Below are positions 21,955 through 31,437 of a stretch of 64,000 nucleotides of DNA, in pieces (positions within the stretch are counted from its first letter, which is position 1; each line of letters starts with the position of its first letter). This DNA comes from Glycine soja (taxonomy: Eukaryota; Streptophyta; Magnoliopsida; Fabales; Fabaceae): positions 18,914,259 to 18,978,258 of the forward strand of contig NC_041019.1 in the NCBI RefSeq assembly GCF_004193775.1, written 5' to 3'. A program made the translations under genes and the position numbers. The notes below the pieces were generated by a model. The model did no database searches. It worked only from the letters and a program-made list of their open reading frames with translations, and was not told the DNA's origin.

Positions 21955-23162
21955 GTAAGTATTCCATCCCTAAGCTTTCTAGCTTTTCATTGGTGTATTC
22001 TGATCTCCTTTTGGTGCTCTAAAATGTGGGAATGTGCTCAAATATGTGGGGCAATTTTGGTTTGTTTTCTTGCTTGATTGGGTTGGATTGGGGGTTTGTA
22101 TGGGATGGCCCTAGGCCTATAATGCATTTTGAAGCAATGGGACATGCCACATTGTCCCCGTTTTCTTTCTATTGATACCTAAACGTGCGCCCACCAAGTG
22201 TTCGGTGAAATGCCTCAATGGCATTAGCGCGTGACTTTTGTAAGGAAACAACCCATGGGGCATTTTGGTTTGCACATATTTTCTATTTTTTGGGACATGC
22301 ATTCATTCCTGAAAAAGGCTAGAGTAATTGCCCCACATATATCCTAGGCCTAGGAACCAAAGTTTTTACGCAAAAGAACACAAGAGGAGGTGCATGTTGG
22401 GTAAAGTTACTCTTTTTGGCCAGCAATCAGCTATGAGCCACGCTACAATAATTTCCCTACGCCTAGATGTTTAGGAATTTTGCTCCTCATAAATGTGTAG
22501 GTTTAGAATAGGTAGCAAAATACCTTTGGCAATTTACACTTTGGGTGTGGTAGCAAAATACTAGAATGTATGTATATGTAATTTTTGATAGTCAAAATGT
22601 CTCACAAAATATATATATATATGTTGCATGTTATGTAAAGAAAATACCTTACAAGAATACCTTTTGATTTGAATACAATTTTAGTCAGCAAAAGAAAATA
22701 TACTTGAATTTGCATGCGGCTTTAGGTAGCAAAAACACTTGAGTAAAGCATGAAATGTATCACCTTATTGTGTAGATAGCCAAGATTCATCACAAAGTTT
22801 GTATATGCATAAGTATTAGAAATACCGGAATGTGCACATGTGCAATTTTTGGTACCCCAAATGCTTTGAGTACGCATGTATGTAAATTTAGCCAAGGAAG
22901 TGCATGAGATGTAGGTAACAAATACACCTTGGAAGTACATATAAATAATCTAGGTAACGAAGGTGCCTTGATTGTATATGGGTGCATTTTTCTTAGTTAT
23001 AAGAATGTCTTGTGCAAGTGAACGTTCGTAAAGAAGTATGCACATAAGCTTGCTCTAAATTTACATTGATTTTTGTATTTATTGAAGGAGGTTGTACGCC
23101 ATTTTTGTCTTAAGAGTAGCATTCCTTGGTAAAACTAACTTCCCAAATGTTTGCCTTCGCAG
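21955..23162 (+). other. Putative 1.2-kb leader intron of the accessory ORF
   Basis: The donor AACAA|GTAAGTATT at 21955 is near-consensus. The acceptor TTTGCCTTCGCAG ends at 23162, four bases before ATGGCC at 23166. The span is T-rich, non-coding and full of stops, as expected for a 5' UTR intron. It contains repeated GTAGCAAAATACC/ACCTTG phrases (22500-22990), which also occur in element B at 50170-50370. Confidence 0.5.
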
Positions 23163-23165
23163 GAA

Positions 23166-24374
23166 ATGGCCCCGAGGAAGCTTGCCTCAAAGAGGTCCAG
23201 GAAGGATAAGGCGGCCGAAGGAACTAGTTCCGCTCCTGAGTATGACAGTCACCGCTTTAGGAGCGCAGTACACCAGCAGCGCTTCGAGGCCATCAAGGGA
23301 TGGTCGTTTCTCCGGGAGCGACGCGTCCAGCTCAGAGACGACGAGTATACTGATTTCCAGGAGGAGATAGGGCGCCGGCGGTGGACATCACTGGTTACCC
23401 CCATGGCCAAGTTCGATCCAGAAATAGTCCTTGAGTTTTATGCCAATGCTTGGCCAACAGAGGAGGACGTGCATGACATGAGGTCCTGGGTAAGGGGTCA
23501 GTGGATCCCGTTTGATGCCGATGCTATCGGCCAGCTCCTGGGATATCCGTTGGTGTTGGAAGAGGGCCAGGAGTGCGAGTATGGCCAGAGGAGGAACCGG
23601 TCTGATGGGTTCGATGAGGAGGCCATCGCCCAGCTGCTGTGTATACCGGGGCAAGATTTTGCCCGAACTGCTGCAGGGAGGCGAGTGCGGATCATGCGCA
23701 CCAACATGACCACCCTGACCCAGATATGGATGACGTTGCTGCTCAGCAACATCCTGCCTAGCGATCATAATTCCGACCTCCCTCTACCGAAGTGTCAGCT
23801 GGTGTACGCCATCCTGACACGGATGAGTGTTCATGTGGCTCAATTAATCGCTGATGCCATCTATATTTTTGCAGGTATGGCGCCTACCAGGCACCCTTTG
23901 GACCCAGATAAGTCCAACAGGGCCCTGGGATTTCCCGCACTGATCACAGGACTCTGCCAGTCATTTGGAGTCCCCGTTGCACCTACCAAGGTAATTCGAC
24001 CGCCCATCACCCGAGCTTTTATTGAGAAGTACTGTACCCAGAGACAGGCTCAGGGTGATGCTCCACAGGCCGCAGGCGTGCCCCCACCACCTCATCAGGC
24101 TGGCCAGGCTGGGGCATTTGACATGGAGCAGTATTTACGGCATTTGGTTCGCCAGCAGGCGGCCAACCACCGAGCACATGTACAGACCCATGAAGAGAAA
24201 GGAAAAGAAAAAGAAAGTAAAAAAAAAAAAAGAAGAAAGAGAAGGAAAATTTCCAATCAAAGGAAAAAAGGAAGCAAGGAAATTCCCAATCAAAGAGTGG
24301 GAGAAAGAAAAAAGAAAAGAAAGAAAATTCCCAACCAAAGAATGAGAGAAAGTAAAAAAGAAGAAAGCTCCTAA
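23166..24374 (+). CDS. 3' accessory ORF of element A (plant-transposon-protein domain)
   Basis: A 402-residue frame opens at ATGGCCCC (23166), directly after the putative splice acceptor. The in-frame codon at 23151 would fall in the intron, so I prefer 23166. The N-terminus is basic (RKLASKRSRKDK) and could be a nuclear signal. The central 60-290 region resembles the 'putative plant transposon protein' domain that accompanies legume Tat/gypsy elements. It shows FDPEIVLEFYANAWP, a conserved IMRTNMTTLTQIWMTLLLSN stretch and FPALITGLCQSFGVP. The last ~65 residues are a Lys/Arg-rich repetitive tail made from a purine-rich tandem repeat. The frame is uninterrupted although pol is broken. A decayed relative lies at 49080-49922 in element B. 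Its function is unknown. Confidence 0.65.
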   Translation: MAPRKLASKRSRKDKAAEGTSSAPEYDSHRFRSAVHQQRFEAIKGWSFLRERRVQLRDDEYTDFQEEIGRRRWTSLVTPMAKFDPEIVLEFYANAWPTEEDVHDMRSWVRGQWIPFDADAIGQLLGYPLVLEEGQECEYGQRRNRSDGFDEEAIAQLLCIPGQDFARTAAGRRVRIMRTNMTTLTQIWMTLLLSNILPSDHNSDLPLPKCQLVYAILTRMSVHVAQLIADAIYIFAGMAPTRHPLDPDKSNRALGFPALITGLCQSFGVPVAPTKVIRPPITRAFIEKYCTQRQAQGDAPQAAGVPPPPHQAGQAGAFDMEQYLRHLVRQQAANHRAHVQTHEEKGKEKESKKKKRRKRRKISNQRKKGSKEIPNQRVGERKKKRKKIPNQRMRESKKEESS

Positions 24375-24420
24375 TCAAGGATCGAAAGAAAAAAGGAAGA
24401 AATGTGCAGAAAGGTCTTTG
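24180..24420 (+). repeat. Purine-rich short tandem repeat coding the accessory ORF tail
   Basis: Imperfect units of about 45-55 bp (GAAAGAAAATTCCCAACCAA followed by AGAGAAAG) code repeated KIPNQR motifs and continue past the stop. Element B has the same repeat without an ORF at 50885-50975, so the tail may be recruited untranslated sequence. Confidence 0.7.
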
Positions 24421-25400
24421 GACCGGACAATATCTGAACAATACAGAATTGTCACCAAATGAACAAAAAGAAGGAAGGGAAACCACGACCTAAAGTGGTC
24501 TTCTCCCTTTAATTGCCAACCAAAATCTTGTGTGCTAGCGACTTTTTCGCCCCGCACTAAACCAAAACAGAAAAGGAAAAAAGCCAAAAAGGGCCAAAAA
24601 AAAGAGGTCAAAATCCGAAAAACCCACCAAAAGAACCCGTTTCCAAGGGAAGTCCTATTGATTCATGATCACGCATGTAATTTTTGATTTGATAGGAAAT
24701 AATTTGCAAAGTCAAGTCATGACATATCTATGGTTCGGAATTAGGATAAAACACTTACCTGTGCGAGATTGATACACTTTGAGTGGATTTCTTCTATTTT
24801 TGTCGAACCCAGTGTTTCCTCTAAATGGTCATTTAGAAACGAAATGCTAACATCCAAAATCTCATTTATGGTTTTGGGGGGGTTTCATTAGCATACTCTC
24901 CTTCCCCGGTAGACGCATTGTTTTTCACTCAAAAAAGCATATGCTGCTCTAATCAGTTGGAATATTTGTCTCTTTGCTAAAGCATGTTTGCTTTTTAGTG
25001 GAGAAAACACCGAGACTTTTTCAAGTCTCACAAGTTATCAAGAACTACGTAGGTCTGAGTTCCTCATGGGAGGATACAAAGGAGCAAGAGCCTCGCTTTT
25101 GTCGACCACACCACCTTTTGTTGTCATGACCCAAGAGCTGGTAGCAAGCGGAGACACCTTACGGTTATCCGCACCTCGTCATTCAGTGACCCCAAGTGTG
25201 ATTGATGAGCAGAGGCCAATATGGTCATCTGCACCCTTTCCGGAGATGTCAACATCTTCCGGTGGAGACTTTTTCAAGTCTCATAAGTTATCTAGAACTA
25301 CGTAGGTCTGAGTTCCTCATTGGAGGATACGTAGGAGCAAGAGCCTTGCTTTTGTCGGCCGCCCCACAAGATCTGTCATACTGACCCTGAGGTCATGTGA
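24375..25400 (+). other. 3' untranslated region of element A
   Basis: Non-coding, and collinear with 50990-51720 in element B. Shared landmarks are GACCGGACAA.ATCTGAACAA, CATGACATATCTATGGTTCG and TGTTTCCTCTAAATGGTCAT. It holds two copies (25042-25110 and 25295-25365) of the GAACTACGTAGGTCTGA hairpin motif that also occurs in the LTR. Confidence 0.75.
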
Positions 25401-26296
25401 CATGCGGAGACAAAATTTGGTCATTCCGCACCCCTTTGCCATTCAGACACAGTCGTGTCCGATGGCGCGCAGAGACAAAATTTGGTCATTCTGCACCCTT
25501 TGTCATCCAGAGGCGGCGGGCCCGATGACATGCGGAGACAAAATTTGGTCATTCCGCACCCCTTTGCCATTCAGACACAGTCATGTCCGATGACGCGCAG
25601 AGACAAAATTTGGTCATTCTGCACCCTTTGTCATCCAGAGGTGGCGGGCCCGATGACATGCGGAGACAAAATTTGGTCATTCCGCACCCCTTTGCCATTC
25701 AGACACAGTCGTGTCCGATGGCACGCAGAGACAAAATTTGGTCATTCTGCACCCTTTGTTATCCAGAGGCGGCGGGCCCGATGACATGCGGAGACAAAAT
25801 TTGGTCATTCCGCACCCCTTTGCCATTCAGACACAGTCGTGTCCGATGGCGCACAGAGAAAAAATTTGGTCATTCTGCACCCTTTGTCATCCAGAGGCGG
25901 CGGGCCCGATGACATGCGGAGACAAAATTTGGTCATTCCGCACCCCTTTGCCATTTAGACACAGTCGTGTCCGATGGCACGCAGAGACAAAATTTGGTCA
26001 TTCTGCACCCTTTGTCATCCAGAGGCGGCGGGCCCGATGACATGCGGAGACAAAATTTGGTCATTCCGCACCCCTTTGCCATTCAGACACAGTCGTGTCC
26101 GATGGCGCGCAAAGACAAAATTTGGTCATTCTGCACCCTTTTTCATCCAGAGGCGGCGGGCCCGATGACATGCGGAGACAAAATTTGGTCATTCCGCACC
26201 CCTTTTCCATTCAGACACAGTCGTGTCCGATGGCACGCAGAGACAAAATTTGGTCATTCTGCACCTTTCGTCAATCGCGGCCGACAAGCTCGTTGA
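25401..26296 (+). repeat. Satellite-like array, seven 128-bp units
   Basis: CATGCGGAGACAAAATTTGG recurs at 25401, 25529, 25657, 25785, 25913, 26041 and 26169, an exact 128-bp period with little divergence. Each unit is a dimer of two roughly 64-bp halves, both starting with an AGACAAAATTTGGTCATTC phrase. The 109-codon frames seen here are by-products of the repeat. Such 3' UTR arrays are known for Tat/Ogre elements. Confidence 0.95.
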
Positions 26297-26587
26297 CATG
26301 CGGAGATTTACATCATCTTCCACACTCACAAGATATGTCATACTGACTTTTGAGTCACGCTGACGAGCGGAAATACCCGAGTGGTTATCCGTATAAACAT
26401 TCTTTTGCTATCTGTAAGACAGAACGCTTGATAGCATGCAGAGACTGACATCGTCTTCTGCACCTTTTGTTCCCTCGGGAACAACAAGTCATTTGCATGC
26501 AGAGATTTTATGGTCACCCGCGACTCTCGTCAATCGAGAGGAACGAAATTAGTGTCTTATCTTTACTTTCCTTTTATCTCCAATAAA

Positions 26588-26608
26588 AGACAAGTAAAGA
26601 GGGGCAAC
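26588..26608 (+). promoter_or_regulatory. Polypurine tract of element A
   Basis: AGACAAGTAAAGAGGGGCAA followed by C directly precedes the LTR start. The same tract precedes the 3' LTR of element B (53496-53516). Confidence 0.85.
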
Positions 26609-26689
26609 TGGCATACCCTAATTTCGTCCGGGGACCTTTGCTTGATGACATGCGACCTTTGTTTGGTCCTTGTAAGGTGCTTGGCACCC

Positions 26690-26935
26690 ATCATTAGGAA
26701 ATTTGTGAAATTCCGGGACATGCCGAAAAACAAAAGAAAATATTGATGCACAATCCGTAAGGTTCCGTGACACACCGGAAATCAAATGGAAGCATCGTTG
26801 CACAACTAGTGAGGTTCCGTAACATTCTGTAAGTCAAAAAAGGGATGATTATGTAATCCACAAGGTTCCGTAACATTACGGAAAGAAAACAAGTATCGCT
26901 ACGAAATTCGTAAGTTTCCGTAACTTTACGAAAAA
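26690..26935 (+). repeat. U3 array of TTCCGTAAC/GTTACGGAA quasi-palindromes
   Basis: Five units of roughly 50-60 bp each contain a variant of TTCCGTAACATTACGGAA. The same array in element B reaches a perfect 18-bp palindrome, TTCCGTAACGTTACGGAA, at about 38696 and 53820. Its position upstream of TATA suggests an enhancer-like role, which is inference. Confidence 0.75.
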
Positions 26936-27104
26936 AGAATCACCAAAAAAAGGCAGGGGGGTGTACTTAGTAAAAATGGGGGTGCAAATAGCAACCAGGC
27001 CCACTTGGGCCCTCCAGAAGATTCCTCCAGAAGGCTGTTGCTTCTGGAGGAAGCAACCCTGCTCGCCTGGGCGAGCTGGGCGGCAAGCATCTCCCCTATT
27101 TTGC

Positions 27105-27112
27105 TATAAATA
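27105..27112 (+). promoter_or_regulatory. LTR TATA box of element A
   Basis: TATAAATA is followed by GGGGAGGA and preceded by GCTCGCCTGGGCGAGC. Equivalent boxes are at 38883-38890 and 54006-54013 in element B. Confidence 0.75.
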
Positions 27113-27858
27113 GGGGAGGAAGTGAGAAGGAAAAGGGTTCAGCCCCTTAGGCACTTCTCTCTCTTTCGAATTTGCTTGTAAAAATTGTTTCCGTGAAGAA
27201 AATCTAAGCGGAGGCGCTTCCGAAACGTTTCCGTAAGGAATTTCGCGAAGGTTTCGACCGTTCTTCGACGTTCTTCATTCGTTCTTCATCGTTCTTCGAT
27301 CTTCAACGGGTAAGTACCTCGAACCAAGCTCTTCGATTCATTCTATGTACCCGTAGTGGTCCACATTGTGTTTTGTGTATTTTTATTCTCGTTTCATTTA
27401 CTTTTTATACCCCCTCTTGACGTGCTTAAGCCATTTTACTTAAGTCATTTCTCGCTTAACCTAAAAATAAAATAAATTTCCACCGATCGTTTGAATTGTA
27501 TTATCCGTTAACTTCGGTTAAAATGAATTACGACCGTTCGGTCGTGCCGTAACCACGTTGGAAATCAAAAAAAGAGGTAAATAATAATATATATAAATAA
27601 ATAAAAATGTCTTTCAGTAAAATAAAGCGGAAAATCAATCGGACATTTTCTCTTTGAGATTTCTCATTCTTAATTGAATTGACTAATAACTAAAGTGAAA
27701 CTAAGGCTAAAATCAACTCGCCTAGTCAAGCTCGTCCATAAAAATAGGTTTTGAAGTTTATCATTTCAATTTCCCACTAAGTAAAAATGGATCATTTTCA
27801 AGGTCCAACGCCTTAAAATGATCACCTTCTAAGTAAAAAAGAATCACTTGATAAGAAA

Positions 27859-27911
27859 GAACTACGTAGGTCTGATTTCCTCATCACAATTGAGGAATAC
27901 GTAGGAGCAAA
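27859..27911 (+). repeat. U5 hairpin motif CTACGTAG...TTCCTCA/TGAGGAA...TACGTAG
   Basis: GAACTACGTAGGTCTGATTT, then CCTCATCACAATTGAGG, then AATACGTAGGAGCAA. A 7-bp stem TTCCTCA/TGAGGAA is embedded between two TACGTA boxes. The motif is kept at 39789-39841 and 54916-54968 in element B, and again in both 3' UTRs. Confidence 0.75.
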
Positions 27912-28253
27912 GGGAAACACCCTTGTCGACCACAAAAAGAGAAAAATATAAAAAGGGTATAAAGGATATAGAGACATAAAAAGGGAACATAAAAAATCAA
28001 AGTCATGTTTGCACATTCGATTAAAGGCTACCGTCCCTTGGGACGGACGTGTGGGGTGCTAATACCTTCCCCGTGCGTAAATACAACTCCCGAACCTTTC
28101 ACTTAAAAGTTCGTAGATCGTGTCTTTTCCGGTTTTTCCGACGTTTTCCTCAAATAAATGTTGGTGGCGACTCCGCGCGTATTCCTTTCGTGGAACACGC
28201 ATCCCGCGAGTCACGCGTCGCCCTCCCGCCGAAGGGCAGGTTGCGACATAGGG

Positions 28254-29279
28254 TCTTAAGGTTTAGGGTTAGGTTTAGACGAAGGTGGATATCTTTTCTC
28301 TTGGTGGGTAGTTTAGGTCTGGATTGGTTGGTTTGAGGTTGGGCTTACTCCCCTTTTGTTTGTAGAGACACAACTTCAGACTTAAGATCAATAGGTTGAT
28401 CCTGAGTATCCACCTTCTATCCTACCACAAATCGTGGTTCTTCCTTGGGTTCCTTCTTGATGTGTTTCTAAGCATATTTTGGGATTTTTTAGCAATCCCC
28501 ATCTTCAGAAAGGTCACTCCTTTCAACTGAGAAGCTCTAGCAGACGCTTCCATGCCAGACACATTCACTCCAACATTTCTCATAATCTGAGTGAATAACA
28601 TTCCAAAGGGAACAAGGTTCTTCTTCACCTTAGGGTTGAACCTGTCCTTGAAGGCTCGCATCTAGTTGAAGAAGATCATTTCAGGAAGATTCGCCTTCTC
28701 TTTTACCATGACCATGTACCTGCAAAATTTGTCCATGTCACTCAGATAATCTCGCAACCCCTGTATAGTCATCACCATGTTAAACGAGAAACTACAAATC
28801 AGTCAACACACGTAGGTCAGATTTACAGTTCTAAGAAAGTTGATCATCGTCTTCTTCTCATCTGTAATAGGTCGTGGAGTACCATAAAGCATGATATCCA
28901 CAATCTTTTGGGTTATCTCCTTCTCCCAGTCCTTGTCAAAAACTAGACCTTCTTCAGCATAACTAGATGCAACAACAATGTTTGTTGGCAAGATCACCAC
29001 TTCCTTCCCTTTGATGATGCCTATAATGAAGACACCATTTTGCCTTGTAGTCCCCCAGAACAAGGCATATGAACCATAATGCCATGAACTGAAGTTCTCA
29101 AGGAAGCTAGTCCACCCAACATAATCAAACAGTCTTTTGATAAGGAAACCCTCATCTTCTAGGTTTTAGAAGTCCACCCATCATCCAAGAATGAAATAAT
29201 CCAAAGGGAAGACATTCTTGGCCTTTTCTTTAGTGTTGATTCTAAGGATCACAATAGCTTCACTCCTTTTTGGTGGCAT
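28254..29279 (-). pseudogene. Env-position ORF of the SIRE-like element, N-terminal part
   Basis: The minus-strand ATG at about 29279 (MPPKRSEAIV...) starts a protein read in pieces across 29260-28420. These include a 'KGKEVVILPTNIVVASSYA' segment (29063-28803) and an 'IMRNVGVNVSGMEASARASQ' segment (28661-28422). Stops and frameshifts separate them. It follows RNase H directly, the place of the extra ORF in SIRE-type elements. The sequence is cut at 28253 by element A and resumes at 14119. I see no clear signal peptide or membrane anchor, so env is a positional name. Confidence 0.5.
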
Positions 29280-29539
29280 TGTTTCACAAAGATCAAAACA
29301 TTTTGTAAGCAAAAATGAGATTTTGAAAGTTTTAAGTTCTCATATGCAAGCAAACACACAAATAGCTCAAAGAGTTCAAGATTTCAAAAGAATCTCTTGA
29401 ATGCTCGCCCTACCCTTTTATGTGTTTGAAAAAAGCATAGTAACGATTCAAATTGCATTTAATGTTTTTCGAAAACTATTTTTTCATTTAATGCTATCGT
29501 ATGAAACAATGTAGCATATCTTCTCAGTCTAAAAGCTAA

Positions 29540-31437
29540 CCATATTCAAATGTTCTCTTATACAAATGAAACGATCTCCAAACAAAGGCTTAGTAAATAT
29601 ATCAACCCATTGATCATCTGTATCTACAAATTTTATATCAAAAACAATTTTTGGCATAATTACAAATGAAATGATATTTTATCTCTATATGTTTAGCTTT
29701 TGAATGCTATATAGGTTTTTAGACAAATTGATTACACTAGTATAGTCACAATATACTAGTATATTATTCTCAAAACTACAGTAATCTTCTAAGTGATACT
29801 TTACTCATAACAATTGTGAGCACCAACTACAGCTGACACATACTCAACCTTTGTGGTGGATACAACGATGGAGTTCCTCTTCTTACTTGCTCAAGATATT
29901 AGACAAGGTCCATAATGGCATCCATGACTTGTACTCTTTTGCTCAACTCTATCTCCTGCGAAGTCTGCATCATAGTATCCTACTGACCTAAAATTTTGAT
30001 TTTTCCTATAGAGCAAACTTTGGTTAGTGGTACCTACTAGATAACATAAGATCCTCTTGACTCTCGAGGATCAAATTGAAATCTAGCACACAGACATACT
30101 TTATATATAATATCAGGTCTATTGATTATTGGACAATAGACGGTAGAGATAAGATGAATGACAACATTTGTCATTTGGTCCAATACTCATGTCTTTTGTA
30201 TTGATCGTCTAATATTTTGTAATCTGGTGGAGCGTTTAGTCACGTAGAAGGGTGCATCTAGTTTGGTGGTTCATTAACATAGATTGTGTTGTAACTATAA
30301 CTATTTTATGTTTTTTTATTGTAATTGTTTTCAATTAGTTGTTGTCTCGTTTATAAGGAGCTTTGTATTTTGGGTTCAAAGATATTGAGAGTGCTTTAAA
30401 CCCCTTCATCGTAAATTTTGTTGATTCACAATAAACTTAACAATTTTGCATGATATCTCTCTTCTCCTTCTATCATTTGAGCTTCCCTATCTGAATAGAA
30501 TTTCTTAAATCTTCCTAACTAGGTCTACTGGTAGTCAAATATAGAAGTGAGCCAATCATACTTTTGTAGATCATTTGATTTGCTGGTTTACCTTATTTGT
30601 CTCTACTTAGAGGATTGGAAGCATGCATAGGTATTTTCATTTGTTTGGAACCTTCCATCTTGAACTTCTCTAGAATCTTTTTAGTGTATTTCTAATGATG
30701 TATGTATATTCCTTTGTTGTCTTGCTTGATCCTAAGCCCTAGAAAGAACTTAAGTTCTCCCGTCATGCTTATTTTGGTCTTACTCTTCATTTTGAACTTA
30801 AGCCTATTATAAAACCATTTTCTAAAAGAAAAGAACTCAGTCTGTCATACCAAGCACATGGTTCCTGTTTTAGACCATATAAAGCCTTTTTGAGTTTGAA
30901 AACATGATCTAGAAGTGTATGGTCTTCAAACCTAGTAGACTTGTTCTTCTATGAAACCATTTAAAAAAAATACTTTTAACATCCATTTGAAAAGACTTTA
31001 TATTTTTATGAGCAGCAAAGGCAAACATGATTCTTATAGCTTCAAGTCTAGCAACAGGAGCATAGGTTTTTGTGAAATCTATACCTTTTTGTTGGTTATA
31101 GCCTTAAGATACTAACTTAGATTTTTTTGATACCACCTTACCTTGTTCATCTAGTTTATTTATGAAAACCTACCTTGTTTCAATAATACTTTTGTTTTGA
31201 GGTTTGGGAACAACTGTCCAGACATCGTTTTTGGTGAACTAATGGAGTTCTTCCATTGTAATGATTCAATCATCAACTAACAGAGTTTTATCTATCATCT
31301 TAGATTTGATTTCATACACAACACACAAGATCTTTGAATGATGATCAGGTTTTGACTCCTTTAGTTTATTCTCCAATGATCTTATCTTGAGGGTGATAGT
31401 TAACAAATTTTCAGTCCTTAGTCTGAGGTTGTTGAGT
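29540..31437 (-). pseudogene. RT and RNase H of the SIRE-like element
   Basis: On the minus strand, RT pieces run from about 31437 to 30520. The late RT signature GELKFFLGL...IKQDNKGIYI (about 30760-30690) and the PMHASNPLSRDK to IGSLLYLTTSRP stretch (30630-30528) are visible. RNase H continues at 30114 after the 399-bp insertion, with VCLCARFQFDPRESR, then GYYDADFAGDRVEQKSTSHG (about 29985-29925), VEYVSAVVGAHN, and the C-terminal DQWVDIFTKPL (about 29615). Stops and shifts are frequent. The order and motifs are those of Ty1/copia pol. Confidence 0.8.
30122..30520. mobile_element. 399-bp unclassified insertion, direct repeat AGGTCTA
   Basis: It interrupts RNase H coding and is flanked by AGGTCTA at 30115-30121 and 30521-30527. 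Removing it with one repeat restores the copia frame across the SRPD motif. It starts TTGATTATTGG and ends CTTCCTAACT, with no inverted termini and no TG/CA ends. An internal TATAAGGAG-like string and TTTGTATTTTGGG resemble LTR leader sequence, but the class is unknown. Confidence 0.6.

Larger units (their letters stand above)
14125..28248 (+). mobile_element. Tat/Ogre-type gypsy element A, lacking its 5' LTR, TSD TAGGG
   Basis: A 14.1-kb insertion flanked by TAGGG at 14120-14124 and 28249-28253. The order is gag, protease, G-patch segment, intron, RT, RNase H, second (archaeal-type) RNase H, integrase, spacer, accessory ORF, a 128-bp satellite array, polypurine tract and 3' LTR. The intron, the dual RNase H and the long 3' UTR with tandem repeats are hallmarks of Tat/Ogre elements. 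The 5' LTR, primer site, ORF1 and gag N-terminus are absent: the left edge falls directly in gag. At least three frame lesions and one nonsense codon disable it. Confidence 0.9.
26609..28248 (+). repeat. 3' LTR of element A
   Basis: The 1640-bp LTR begins TGGCATACCCTAATTTCG (TGTCATACCC in element B) and ends GGTTGCGACA, followed by target copy TAGGG. It aligns along its length with the LTRs of element B (38402-40178 and 53517-55304) but lacks some internal segments, so A and B are sister lineages. U3 contains a palindrome array (26690-26935), a TATA box at 27105 and a GGGTAAGT donor at 27309. Confidence 0.93.

Noticed and set aside
25401..26296. Series of 109-codon frames in the 25.4-26.3 kb array
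   Set aside because: They repeat at the 128-bp period and end wherever the frame cycles. They are shadows of the satellite.
25401..26296. CRISPR-like regular repeats
   Set aside because: Units are contiguous with no unique spacers, and the sequence is from a plant.
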